DNA from: JBCCEJ01 sp039030335
GTDB lineage: Bacteria > Pseudomonadota > Gammaproteobacteria > HK1
Direction of reading: 5' to 3'
DNA: 64,000 bases
Assembly: GCA_039030335.1 (NCBI GenBank)
Contig: JBCCEJ010000004.1
Coordinates: 1-64,000 of the forward strand
Shown here: piece after piece, positions 35,975-43,729 of the stretch
Layout: each line of letters starts with the position of its first letter
How positions within the stretch are numbered: position 1 is the stretch's first letter
The notes under the pieces: model-generated
Database searches by the model: none
Seen by the model: the letters and a program-made list of their open reading frames with translations, nothing else
Told to the model about the DNA's origin: nothing
Made by a program: the position numbers and the translations under genes

Positions 35975-38515
35975 ATGCAGACCTCGGCCGGCTGGTATCA
36001 GTCGCTGATACTGGCGCGTCCCCGAGCCGTGCTGGCGATACTGGTTGTGGCGTTGCTGGTGATGGGCTGGCAGTCCCGCCACTTTGCGCTGGACGCGTCA
36101 GCGGATGCGCTGTTGCTCGAAGACGACGAGGACCTGCAGGTATTCAGGGCCACCCAGTCGGGCTATCGCACGCAGGACCTGTTGGTGGTCACGTTCAATC
36201 CCGGCGGAGATCTCTTCTCCGACGCGGCGCTCGACCGTCTCGCCGAACTGCGCGACGAGCTGAAACAGATACCCTCGGTCGCCAGCATCTTCAGTCTGCT
36301 CGAAGTACCGATGTTGACCAGCTCCGACACCGGGCTGGCCGACATGGGTGACAACGTCCCCACGCTCGGTACCGCACGCGGGCGCGTCGACCGTGCGCAG
36401 GCACGCGAAGAAGTGATGACGAGTGCTGTCTTCAGCGAACTTATCATCAGTCGCGATGGGAAAACCACGGCACTGCTTCTCAGTCTCAAAGACGATCCGC
36501 AACTGTTGGAGCTGTTCGCAGAGCGTCAGACGCTGCGCGCGGAAGCACGGCAGGGGCAGCTCACCGAGTCGGAGGTCGCGCGCCTCGCGGCGGTCGAAGC
36601 CCAATACGATCGCGTCAAGTCAGACTTTGACGCCGCGCGGCACGACGACATCGTCGCCATCCGCGCGATCCTCGATCGCTACCGGCCCGCTTCGACGCTG
36701 CATCTCGGCGGCGTTCCGATGATCGCGGACGACATGATCGTGTTTATCGGCAGTGACCTCGTGACCTTCGGTGCCGGCGTGCTGGCTTTCATCATAGCGA
36801 CGCTCGCACTCATCTTCCGTCGGTGGCGCTGGGTTCTGTTGCCGTTGGCGAGCTGCTTCTTCGCCGGTGTCGTGATGCTCGGCGTACTCGGGCTCGCCAA
36901 CTGGAAGGTCACGGTCATTTCGTCGAACTTCATCTCGCTCATGCTGATCATCACGATGTCGATGAACATGCACCTGATCGTGCGCTACCGGCAGCTGCGG
37001 GCCGACCTGCCCGACGCCGATCACGTCGATCTGATCCGACAGACCGTTGCGCGCATGGTGCGCCCATGCCTTTACACGGCGCTAACCACGATCATCGGGT
37101 TCAGTTCATTGGTGTTCAGCGGCATCAAGCCGGTCATCGACTTTGGTTGGATGATGTCACTCGGGCTCGTGGTGACGTTTACCACTTCGTTCCTGCTGTT
37201 TCCGGCGTTATTGGCCGCGATTGGCAATCTCGCCGACGATGGGCGCGCCGACAGTCCTGTTGCCGTGACCCGGGCACTGGCCGGTTTCACGCAGCGACGG
37301 GGTCAACTGGTGCTGGTGGCTTCAGCGGTGGTCGCCGCGGTGAGCGCGGTTGGCGTGGCGCGGCTTGAAGTAGAGAACAGCTTCATCAACTACTTTCGCG
37401 AAAGCACCGAGATCTATCGCGGCATGAGGCTCATCGACGAGCAGCTCGGCGGTACCACCCCGCTCGAAGTGCTGTTGCATCTGGCAGAGCCAGAAGACGT
37501 CGAGGACGAAGATGACGAATGTGCCGATTTCAGCAAGCTGACCGAAGAAGAGCAGGAGGAATGCGAAGATCTGGGCTTCGGCGAAGAACCTGAAGGCGAC
37601 AAGGCCGATTACTGGTTCACGGCGACGCGCGTCGACCGCATCAAAGCGGTACACGACTATCTAGACAGCCTGCCGGAAGTAGGCAAGGTGCTTTCGCTCG
37701 CATCTGTTCTTAGAGTTGGTGAACGCATCAACGACGGCAAGCCGTTCACGCCGTTTGAGCTCGCGATCCTCTACAAACGCATTCCGCCCGATCTCCGCGC
37801 CAGCCTGATCGACCCCTATGTGTCGATCGAACGCGACGAGGCCCGCATCACGCTGCGCATTGCCGATTCGATGCCGGAGCTTCGCCGCGACGCGTTATTG
37901 AAACGTATTCACTCGGATCTGAGAGCGAAGCTCGAGGTGCCGGCTGAGGAGTACACCGTGACCGGGATCATGGTGCTTTACAACAATATGCTGCAGAGCC
38001 TTTTCCAGTCGCAGATCCAGACGCTCGGCGTGGTCATGGCGGGTATAGCTTTGATGTTCCTGGTGCTGTTCCGCTCTGTGACGCTCGCGATTATCGGCAT
38101 CGTTCCGAATGTGCTGGCGGCGGGCTTCGTGCTTGGGCTTATGGGCCTTGCCGGCGTTCCGCTCGATATGATGACTATCACGATCGCGGCCATCTCGATC
38201 GGCATTGCGGTGGACAACGCCATTCACTACATCTACCGGTTCCGCGAAGAACTGCCGCTCGCCGGCGGCGATTACGAGAAAACGCTCGAAGTCTGCCACG
38301 CCAACATCGGGCGGGCGGTGCTCTACACGTCGATCACGATCATCTTCGGGTTTTCGATTCTCGTGTTCTCGAATTTCATTCCGACCATCTATTTCGGCGT
38401 GCTGACAGCGGTGGCGATGTTCGCCGCGCTGATCGCGGCGCTAACACTGTTGCCAAAGCTGATATTGCTGACGCGCCCGTTCAAGGCGGACGCGGCGGTT
38501 CAATCCGCTGCGTGA
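35975..38515 (+). CDS. RND/MMPL-family exporter
   Basis: 846 residues with about 12 predicted membrane helices arranged as two repeats: TM1 (ARPRAVLAILVVALLVMGW), a large periplasmic loop, and a five-helix bundle in each half. The GIAVDNAIHYIYRFRE block near the second TM bundle is the proton-relay region of sterol-sensing/MMPL-type transporters. The second periplasmic loop has a strongly acidic insertion (about 506-545). Candidates are export of lipids, hopanoids or acyl compounds. The gene follows an acyl-CoA dehydrogenase and overlaps the end of the convergent oxidase gene by 16 bases. Confidence 0.88.
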   Translation: MQTSAGWYQSLILARPRAVLAILVVALLVMGWQSRHFALDASADALLLEDDEDLQVFRATQSGYRTQDLLVVTFNPGGDLFSDAALDRLAELRDELKQIPSVASIFSLLEVPMLTSSDTGLADMGDNVPTLGTARGRVDRAQAREEVMTSAVFSELIISRDGKTTALLLSLKDDPQLLELFAERQTLRAEARQGQLTESEVARLAAVEAQYDRVKSDFDAARHDDIVAIRAILDRYRPASTLHLGGVPMIADDMIVFIGSDLVTFGAGVLAFIIATLALIFRRWRWVLLPLASCFFAGVVMLGVLGLANWKVTVISSNFISLMLIITMSMNMHLIVRYRQLRADLPDADHVDLIRQTVARMVRPCLYTALTTIIGFSSLVFSGIKPVIDFGWMMSLGLVVTFTTSFLLFPALLAAIGNLADDGRADSPVAVTRALAGFTQRRGQLVLVASAVVAAVSAVGVARLEVENSFINYFRESTEIYRGMRLIDEQLGGTTPLEVLLHLAEPEDVEDEDDECADFSKLTEEEQEECEDLGFGEEPEGDKADYWFTATRVDRIKAVHDYLDSLPEVGKVLSLASVLRVGERINDGKPFTPFELAILYKRIPPDLRASLIDPYVSIERDEARITLRIADSMPELRRDALLKRIHSDLRAKLEVPAEEYTVTGIMVLYNNMLQSLFQSQIQTLGVVMAGIALMFLVLFRSVTLAIIGIVPNVLAAGFVLGLMGLAGVPLDMMTITIAAISIGIAVDNAIHYIYRFREELPLAGGDYEKTLEVCHANIGRAVLYTSITIIFGFSILVFSNFIPTIYFGVLTAVAMFAALIAALTLLPKLILLTRPFKADAAVQSAA

Positions 38516-39666
38516 GCGCCGTGCAGGAATTGCGGCAGGTCGGCGAGATCCGTGCAACCGAGGTTGCCGAGACAAGAGCGTAGATCGCTCATCAACAGTT
38601 CGATCGCGTGTTCGCCACCTTTTTCGCCTAGCGCTGCGACTGAAAAGATGAAGGCGCGTCCGAGCAGCACGAAGTTGGCGCCGAGTGCGAGCGCGCGGAG
38701 GATGTCGAGCCCACCGCGCACCCCGCTGTCGAACAAAATGGCCAGATCGTCGCCGACCGCTTCGGCGATCGTCGGCAGGACTTCGATCGAAGCGGGCGCA
38801 CCGTCGAACTGCCGGGCGCCATGATTGGAAACAACGATCCCGTCTACGCCGGCTTCGACACACCGTCGCGCGTCGCCGACATCCAGGATGCCCTTGACGA
38901 CCACCTGGCCTGGCCAGAGTTCGCAGACTTCGGCCAGGTAGTCCCACGACAGGGTGCCGCCGAAGTTGTGCCCGACGAACTGCGCGAGTTCCTGCATGTT
39001 GGTGGAGTTTGCGTAAGCCTCGAGCATGCGAAAGCGCGGTTCGCCATGGATCAGCGTTTCGAGCGCCCATTGTGGGCGGACTGCCGCACGCCAGTACGTC
39101 AGTAGCGATTTGCGCGGCGGTACTGAGACTTCGGCGCGCTTTTGCCGTTCGCGCTGGCTGGAGGCCGGGACATCTGCCGTAACCAGCAGCGTTGTAAAGC
39201 CCGCGTTGGCGGCGCGCGCAAGCAGATCCTTACGAATGTCGCGATCGCGCGGCGGGTAGAGCTGGAACCAGCTCATATCGCCGGCGCGTGCGCCAACCGT
39301 CTCGGGCGTCTCGGTCGCCACGGTGCTGAGCGTGTAGGGAATCCGCGCACGCGCGGCCGCTTCGGCCAGGATCCACTCGGTTCTTGGCCACATCAGCCCC
39401 GTAAGGCCAACTGGGGCGATGCCAAACGGCGCCGCGTATTCGCGCCCAAAGAGCGTCGTACTCAGATCGGTTTCGAATTCACCGAGGAGGAAGCGCGGCG
39501 TAAAGCGTATCTCTGACATCGCTGTCAGGTTGCGATCGACGCCGTGTTCGGCACCGGTTCCGCTATCCAGATATTCCCACGCGAAATGGGGAATTCGCGA
39601 CTTGGCGCGACGCGCGAGATCGGCGAATGAAGGGTATTTCTGCAGCAGTGTAGGGTCGGCCACCAT
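38500..39666 (-). CDS. FMN-dependent alpha-hydroxy-acid oxidase/dehydrogenase (LldD family)
   Basis: 388 residues from ATG 39666; the in-frame part upstream (to 39810) is unlike the family. FAWEYLDSGTGAE, APFGIAPVGLTGLMWP, YTLSTVATE, DVGDARRCVEAGVDGIVVSNHGARQFDG (FMN lysine strand and active-site histidine), and ILFDSGVRGGLDILRALALGANFVLLGRAF follow in the order of L-lactate dehydrogenase and glycolate oxidase. The enzyme oxidises an L-2-hydroxy acid to the keto acid. Which acid it prefers cannot be decided. Its end overlaps the RND gene's end. Confidence 0.92.
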   Translation of the reverse strand: MVADPTLLQKYPSFADLARRAKSRIPHFAWEYLDSGTGAEHGVDRNLTAMSEIRFTPRFLLGEFETDLSTTLFGREYAAPFGIAPVGLTGLMWPRTEWILAEAAARARIPYTLSTVATETPETVGARAGDMSWFQLYPPRDRDIRKDLLARAANAGFTTLLVTADVPASSQRERQKRAEVSVPPRKSLLTYWRAAVRPQWALETLIHGEPRFRMLEAYANSTNMQELAQFVGHNFGGTLSWDYLAEVCELWPGQVVVKGILDVGDARRCVEAGVDGIVVSNHGARQFDGAPASIEVLPTIAEAVGDDLAILFDSGVRGGLDILRALALGANFVLLGRAFIFSVAALGEKGGEHAIELLMSDLRSCLGNLGCTDLADLPQFLHGAHAAD

Positions 39667-39904
39667 GCTCGGTCCAGCTCGGGTAGGGCAGCGCAATATT
39701 CTGCGAACAAGCGAGGGCGAAGTCCATTGCGACGGACTTGCGGCCGATGCGCAGGCATGGTTCAACGCGTCGACCCGCAGTGCCGACGGCAACGTTGGCA
39801 CTGCGATCACGGTACAGTGTGCGCCTCTGGCAAGAAACGCCGCTGATGCGGTTGGCCGGCTGGCTAACCCGACGAACGTCGCCTGCTTACCGGGCTCTCA
39901 AACA

Positions 39905-41137
39905 GTGAAGGCGGGATTGAACAACGCACAGAACAGTTCGCTAAAGCGCGTGTTCGCGAGCCGTGCGTTCCTGTCCGTCTGGATGACCGGGCTCTGTGCA
40001 GGTGTCATGCGTTGGCTCGAAATTCTCGCCGTCGGCGTCTACACCCTGGAAGCCACCGGTTCGGCGCTGGCCGTAGCGCTCATGTACTTCGCGCGGACGG
40101 TACCGACCCTGGTGCTGGGTCCGGTGGCGGGCGTTCTGGCTGAGAGGATTTCGCGCAACTCACTTTACATTGGCGCGTTGCTCGTGATGTTCACCGTCTC
40201 GAGCGTGCTGTCGGTGCTCGCCGCATCGCAACTGCTGGAGCTTTGGCATGTTGCGCTTGGGGCCGTGTTGAGCGGTTCGGTCTGGTCGTTTGAGCATACC
40301 GTGCGGCGCACGATCGCAAGAGACGTTGTACCGCCCGATACGATCGGCAACGCGATCAGCCTCGATACCGGTTCCCAGAACGCGACGCGCATGATGGGAC
40401 CGCTGGTGGGCGGGGTCATCATGACCGTGGTGGGTTTGACCGGTGCGTTTGTGATCGGTGCCGTTCTCTACGCCCTGGCGCTGTTCCTGATGCTCGGAGT
40501 GCCGCAAGTCGCGCAGCAGCCCGCCAGCGCGGCGCCGTCGTTCTGGGACGGCATCGTGGACGGCTTGCGATATGTCCGCGAGCGTCCAGCTCTCGCGGGT
40601 GTTCTGGTGGTCACGATCGTCTTGAATCTGTTCGGTTTCCCTTACGTGTCGATGGTGCCCGTCATCGGCCGCGACGAGATCGGCCTGGAACCGGACGCCA
40701 TCGGCCTGATGGCCGCCGCCGAAGGACTGGGCGCCGTGCTCGGCGCGATGGTGCTCGCCGTGACGGTCGAGAGCCGTCACTACCGAAGGCTGTTCACCGG
40801 CGGCGCATCGTTGTTCATGGTCATGATGATCGTGTTCGCGCATGCCGGCACGATGATGATGGGCGCGGCCAGTCTGCTGTTGGCCGGTATTGGTCTTGGT
40901 CTGTTCGCCGCGATGCAGAGCACCATCTTGTTGACGGGCGCTGAAGCGCACATGCGCAGCCGGGTCATGGGTATGCTGGTCGTGACGATCGGGGCAGGGC
41001 CGTTCGGTGTGCTGATGTTGGGGACATTGGCTGAGTACGTCGGCGCGTCGAACGGACTGTTGATGACGGCATCGACCGGGTCCGTGCTGTTGCTATTGGC
41101 CGTGGTTCGCTGGCCGGTACTCATGAGCGGCGATTGA
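39905..41137 (+). CDS. MFS transporter (EntS/MFS-3 type)
   Basis: 410 residues from GTG 39905, with about 12 hydrophobic helices. WMTGLCAGVMRWLEILAVGVYTLEATGSAL begins TM1, and FARTVPTLVLGPVAGVLAERISRNSLY carries the loop-2-3 motif. The frame stays open upstream to 39419 but runs antisense through the oxidase gene there and is rejected. A TTG at 39917, preceded by AAGGCGGG, is another possible start. Drug, siderophore or metabolite efflux is the general role of this group. It ends in a hairpin shared with the slipin gene. Confidence 0.85.
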   Translation: MKAGLNNAQNSSLKRVFASRAFLSVWMTGLCAGVMRWLEILAVGVYTLEATGSALAVALMYFARTVPTLVLGPVAGVLAERISRNSLYIGALLVMFTVSSVLSVLAASQLLELWHVALGAVLSGSVWSFEHTVRRTIARDVVPPDTIGNAISLDTGSQNATRMMGPLVGGVIMTVVGLTGAFVIGAVLYALALFLMLGVPQVAQQPASAAPSFWDGIVDGLRYVRERPALAGVLVVTIVLNLFGFPYVSMVPVIGRDEIGLEPDAIGLMAAAEGLGAVLGAMVLAVTVESRHYRRLFTGGASLFMVMMIVFAHAGTMMMGAASLLLAGIGLGLFAAMQSTILLTGAEAHMRSRVMGMLVVTIGAGPFGVLMLGTLAEYVGASNGLLMTASTGSVLLLLAVVRWPVLMSGD

Positions 41138-41138
41138 G

Positions 41139-41161
41139 GTCCCGGCCAGGACAGCCGGGAC
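41139..41161. terminator. Hairpin between convergent MFS and slipin genes
   Basis: 8-base perfect arms GTCCCGGC (41139-41146) and GCCGGGAC (41154-41161) with a 7-base loop, 1 base after the MFS stop. No U-tract follows. Probably a transcript-end structure serving both directions. Confidence 0.5.
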
Positions 41162-41194
41162 GTTCAGGATGGTTGTGGCTTGACCTTCAACAGT

Positions 41195-42346
41195 TCAGCC
41201 TTCGACATCGATCCGCACGGTGTCACTCAGCACACCGTCCAGCCCACCGAACACGGTCAGCCGGTCGACCTTCTCGGTGACCTTCTCGAGCACTTCGAGC
41301 TCCTTCAGCCGCCGGAGCGTCGGGTTCTCATCCATGAGCCGTGCCGTGTTGAGCAGGCTGCGCGTCGCCGCCGTTTCTTCACGCCGCCGGATGACATTGG
41401 CCTGCGCGGCCTTCTCGGCCGCGACGACCTGATTCAGGATCTCCTTCATGTCGCCCGGCAGGATGATGTCTCGTACACCGACGCCAACTACCTCGATACC
41501 GTGTGCGGCGACACGTTCGCGTACGTGCTCATCGATGGTCCGGTCCAGCACCGCCTTGTCGCCGAGCAGAGCGTCGAGAGAACGTGTACCAACCGCGGCC
41601 CGCAGCGCAAACTGCAGTTCGCGGTAAAGCGACTGACTGAAGTCGGTGAGCTGCTGTCGGGCTGCCACCGGATCGACGACCCGGTAAGAAGCCAGCACGC
41701 TGACCCGCAGCGTCACCTTGTCCTTCGTCAGCAATTCCTGGCCGTTCAGTTCCAGCAGCTGCGCGCGCTGGTCGACCACTTCGACACGTACGGTGTCGTG
41801 GAACGTCCAGTACGCGTGCTGACCCGGGGCCAGCACTTCACGCAGCTCACCGTTCACCACGAGCATGCCGACCGCGTTGTCATCTACCGTAGTCGCGTAG
41901 ATGTAGCGGCTGAGACCGTGCCGCAGGTGATCGCTTTCAGTCCGCGTCATGGCCTTCATGACGCGGGCGTCCACCGGCTGCGGCTCTTCAACGCTGAACC
42001 GCTCGATGGCGACGTTGACGAGCGGCGTCGCCCAGTAGACGGCGTGCGAACCCGGTGCCAGCACGTCGAACAGCCGGCCTTCGTGATAAACCAGAGCCGC
42101 CTCCTGGTCAGTCAGGTCGACGACATCGGTGTGGCTTGCGAAGAACGCCGGCGCCTGCAACAGAAGCCGGTCGAGCTCTGCGACATCGATTCGCACACGC
42201 GTCATATCAAGGGTATGCAGGCGCACGCGATTCAGCGGGTCGAACAACCGGTGCACACCCGGTTCGAGCATGCATTCGTAGCGCCGGTTCACGAACATCA
42301 AGACGCGTTCGTGTTCCGCTACGGCCAGCCGATTGAATCCAAACAT
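41195..42346 (-). CDS. Slipin (stomatin/SPFH) family membrane-associated protein
   Basis: 383 residues, longer than the ~250 of short slipins. An N-terminal ~130-residue domain (MFGFNRLAVAEHERVLMFVNRRYECMLEPG) precedes a second SPFH segment: YIYATTVDDNAVGMLVVNGELREVLAPGQHAYW, VSVLASYRVVDPVAARQQ, and HGIEVVGVGVRDIILPGDMKEILNQVVAAEKAAQAN, the slipin signature with its Ala/Glu-rich coiled coil. No clear N-terminal TM hairpin is seen, so membrane attachment may be peripheral. GGAGG lies 8 bases before the ATG. A perfect 18-bp palindrome lies 41 bases upstream. Confidence 0.87.
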   Translation of the reverse strand: MFGFNRLAVAEHERVLMFVNRRYECMLEPGVHRLFDPLNRVRLHTLDMTRVRIDVAELDRLLLQAPAFFASHTDVVDLTDQEAALVYHEGRLFDVLAPGSHAVYWATPLVNVAIERFSVEEPQPVDARVMKAMTRTESDHLRHGLSRYIYATTVDDNAVGMLVVNGELREVLAPGQHAYWTFHDTVRVEVVDQRAQLLELNGQELLTKDKVTLRVSVLASYRVVDPVAARQQLTDFSQSLYRELQFALRAAVGTRSLDALLGDKAVLDRTIDEHVRERVAAHGIEVVGVGVRDIILPGDMKEILNQVVAAEKAAQANVIRRREETAATRSLLNTARLMDENPTLRRLKELEVLEKVTEKVDRLTVFGGLDGVLSDTVRIDVEG

Positions 42347-42387
42347 GGTGTATTCCTCCAGTACGGTTTTCGTGAGCCATCGAACAC

Positions 42388-42405
42388 GATGTGAAAATTC
42401 ACATC
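42388..42405. promoter_or_regulatory. 18-bp palindrome upstream of the slipin gene
   Basis: GATGTGAA, then AA, then TTCACATC: perfect 8-base inverted arms with a 2-base centre, 41 bases before the slipin ATG. It is AT-rich against the local background, and its size suits a dimeric transcription factor. I do not recognise the regulator. It could also be part of the promoter spacer. Confidence 0.5.
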
Positions 42406-42712
42406 AGTAAAGTTGGGATGCGGCCCCGCGTGGTGGCGCGGACTGTTTACCTGCCGCGCGACGTGGCACTTGCATAAGCGACGGCTCGAACCCCGCGGGA
42501 TACCCTCTTCCTTGTGGGTATGCGGCCGGGTTGGAGGCGCATCGATAAGCAAAGTGCTACGTGGCGGGCCGCCGGTCTGGCGAACCGGACCGGCGCAACA
42601 GCCAGGGCGCGTCGCACGTTGCCCGTCGCGCCCTGGCGCGTCGGGCGTGGGGCCACATTCCCGATGCATCTTTCGATGCGGATTGGACGAAGTGGTTGGG
42701 AGCCACTAGTTG
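42406..42712. other. Non-coding stretch with stem-loops
   Basis: No credible gene. Three inverted repeats are visible: ATACCC/GGGTAT around 42501-42522; GCCGGTC (42571-42577) with GACCGGC (42588-42594); and a 10-base pair CCAGGGCGCG (42602-42611) with CGCGCCCTGG (42627-42636). The last two lie just 3' of the tRNA-like sequence on the minus strand and might end its transcript, though no U-tract follows. Confidence 0.45.
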
Positions 42713-42785
42713 AGAAGCAGGAAGGATTCGAACCTTCTACCAGCCGAATCAAGTTCGGTTGCTCTAACCGATGAGCTACAACTTC
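42713..42785 (-). tRNA. tRNA-like sequence, possibly degenerate, anticodon position TTG
   Basis: 73 bases fold with standard tRNA spacing: acceptor GAAGTTG/CTGCTTC (one T-T mismatch, one G-T), TA, D stem GCTC/GAGC with loop ATCGGTTA, anticodon stem ACCGA/TCGGC (outer A-C mismatch), loop ACTTGAT, variable TGGTA, and a perfect T arm GAAGG-TTCGAAT-CCTTC. The anticodon position would read TTG (Gln). However, base 33 is C instead of the almost universal U, and no CCA is encoded (CAA follows the discriminator). The D arm and acceptor do not resemble bacterial tRNA-Gln. It is either a decayed tRNA gene or a tRNA-like element. Confidence 0.45.
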
Positions 42786-42987
42786 ATCCTCGAACCGCGG
42801 TACAGACCAGATACACGCCTTGCAATGAGAGCTTCGGCGTGTCAGGCAGATATACAGAATCTGCTCCGCAAGGCTGAACCGCGGGGTCGAGCCGGCTTTA
42901 TCGACGGGCGCGCAAATCAACGCGCCTTATCGATACGCCCGAGCTACGGGATCGCTTAAGACGTTCCTGGAATTGGATTTGGACATG

Positions 42988-43035
42988 AAAAAACCCTGGT
43001 CAAACGTTGCAATCAATGCAGGCTCGCCAGGGTTT
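42988..43035 (-). terminator. Intrinsic terminator of the candidate RNA
   Basis: On the minus strand AAACCCTGG (43035-43027) pairs perfectly with CCAGGGTTT (42999-42991), and the run continues into six T residues (42993-42988). The 27-base loop is long, but stem plus T-tract is the classic Rho-independent layout and points to a transcript coming from higher coordinates. Confidence 0.65.
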
Positions 43036-43308
43036 CCGGCCAGACCTGCGAATGTTCGGCAAGGCCTGGCAAGGGATAGAAGGCCAGACGTTACCGGAGA
43101 AGACTGTGTATCTGCGCGCAGCCTTGCGCCCGTAGAACGGGTCCGCCGATGCGCGTTTTGGTTTGTGGATTGAGGTCAAACATCTGACCGTGGCTCCGTC
43201 TGTGTCGGTAATCGGGACGTTCGGTAGCGAACCGTCCGTAAGCGTTGTCTGCGCAAAACGATTGTGCCGCCGCTCGCCGCTCGCCTTCGCGATGAATGGC
43301 AAGCGGGG
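42988..43308 (-). ncRNA. Candidate structured non-coding RNA (~320 nt), unrecognised
   Basis: It lies between a strong stable-RNA-type promoter (43315-43342) and an intrinsic terminator (42988-43035), both on the minus strand. The only long frame inside (TTG 43302 to 43000) has third-position usage unlike the neighbouring genes and no similarity I know. The sequence is rich in local hairpins, for example GGTCA-N6-TGACC, CCCG-TTCTA-CGGG, CTGCGCGCAG and the GACGGTTCG/CGAACGTC pair. I compared it from memory with 6S, 4.5S, RNase P and tmRNA signatures and found none. A leader or a small mRNA cannot be ruled out. Confidence 0.4.
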
Positions 43309-43314
43309 GCGCGC

Positions 43315-43342
43315 ATTATGCGCGCCGCAAACAAGTTGTCAA
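43315..43342 (-). promoter_or_regulatory. Sigma70 promoter with GC-rich discriminator, minus strand
   Basis: Perfect -35 TTGACA (43342-43337), 16-base spacer, -10 CATAAT (43320-43315), then the discriminator GCGCGCCCCC. This combination is typical of stringently controlled rRNA, tRNA and other translation-related promoters. The -10 and discriminator also form a perfect 19-base palindrome (43308-43326). Transcription would start near 43308 and run leftward. Confidence 0.65.
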
Positions 43343-43433
43343 CACTTAGTCGGCGAAAGGTTTCGTTGCCGGGCCGCGCTGGTGCAAGCGATAGCGTAAA
43401 GCGTACGCCGTGTGCGATGCGTTGCGAGTCGAA

Positions 43434-43574
43434 TCAGTTGTAGCCGAGCACAGCGACATGGGAGACGTCGTATTCAACCTGCGGCTTCGAGGCTTCGGCC
43501 TGGTTCGACGTCGGAGGTTTGCTGTAAACAACAGGAACGGTCGGCTGGGACTGCGAAGGAGTGGCTGAGTACAT
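43434..43574 (-). CDS. Possible small Pro/Ser-rich protein (46 aa)
   Basis: A 46-codon frame MYSATPSQSQPTVPVVYS... ending HVAVLGYN, rich in Pro, Ser, Gln and Val, with codon third positions more like the neighbouring genes than the adjacent non-coding DNA. The ribosome-binding site is weak (GTGAG about 9 bases upstream). No family is recognised. It lies between the candidate RNA promoter and the rhomboid gene, both on the same strand. It could be a real small exported or regulatory protein or chance. Confidence 0.3.
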   Translation of the reverse strand: MYSATPSQSQPTVPVVYSKPPTSNQAEASKPQVEYDVSHVAVLGYN

Positions 43575-43729
43575 CGGTACATCTCACGTTCATGAATGAA
43601 GGCGAGTCGTAGTCTTACGTTGGAATCTGGCGCAATTATGGCGAACCTCGGCCGAACTCCGGACCTTACGAGGCAAAGCGCTTGAAGTTGTTGTGCCTGA
43701 ACTGTGTTTTGCAGTGATTTGTATGCGGG

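Noticed and set aside
39419..39904. In-frame upstream extension of the MFS transporter
   Set aside because: It runs antisense through the alpha-hydroxyacid oxidase and has no membrane character; the TM1 region begins only after about 39950.
42514..42774. A plus-strand frame containing EGFEPSTSRIK across the tRNA-like sequence
   Set aside because: Such peptides arise from translating the antisense of a tRNA T arm (GGTTCGAATCC) and are well-known false genes.
43000..43302. A 100-codon minus-strand frame from TTG 43302 inside the candidate RNA
   Set aside because: Third codon positions are not GC-biased like real genes here, the start is TTG without a Shine-Dalgarno, and no similarity is recognised. 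Non-coding RNA is more likely, though a protein is not excluded.
43308..43326. Perfect palindrome GGCGCGCAT-T-ATGCGCGCC as an independent operator
   Set aside because: It coincides with the -10 box and GC-rich discriminator of the minus-strand promoter, which explains most of its bases.
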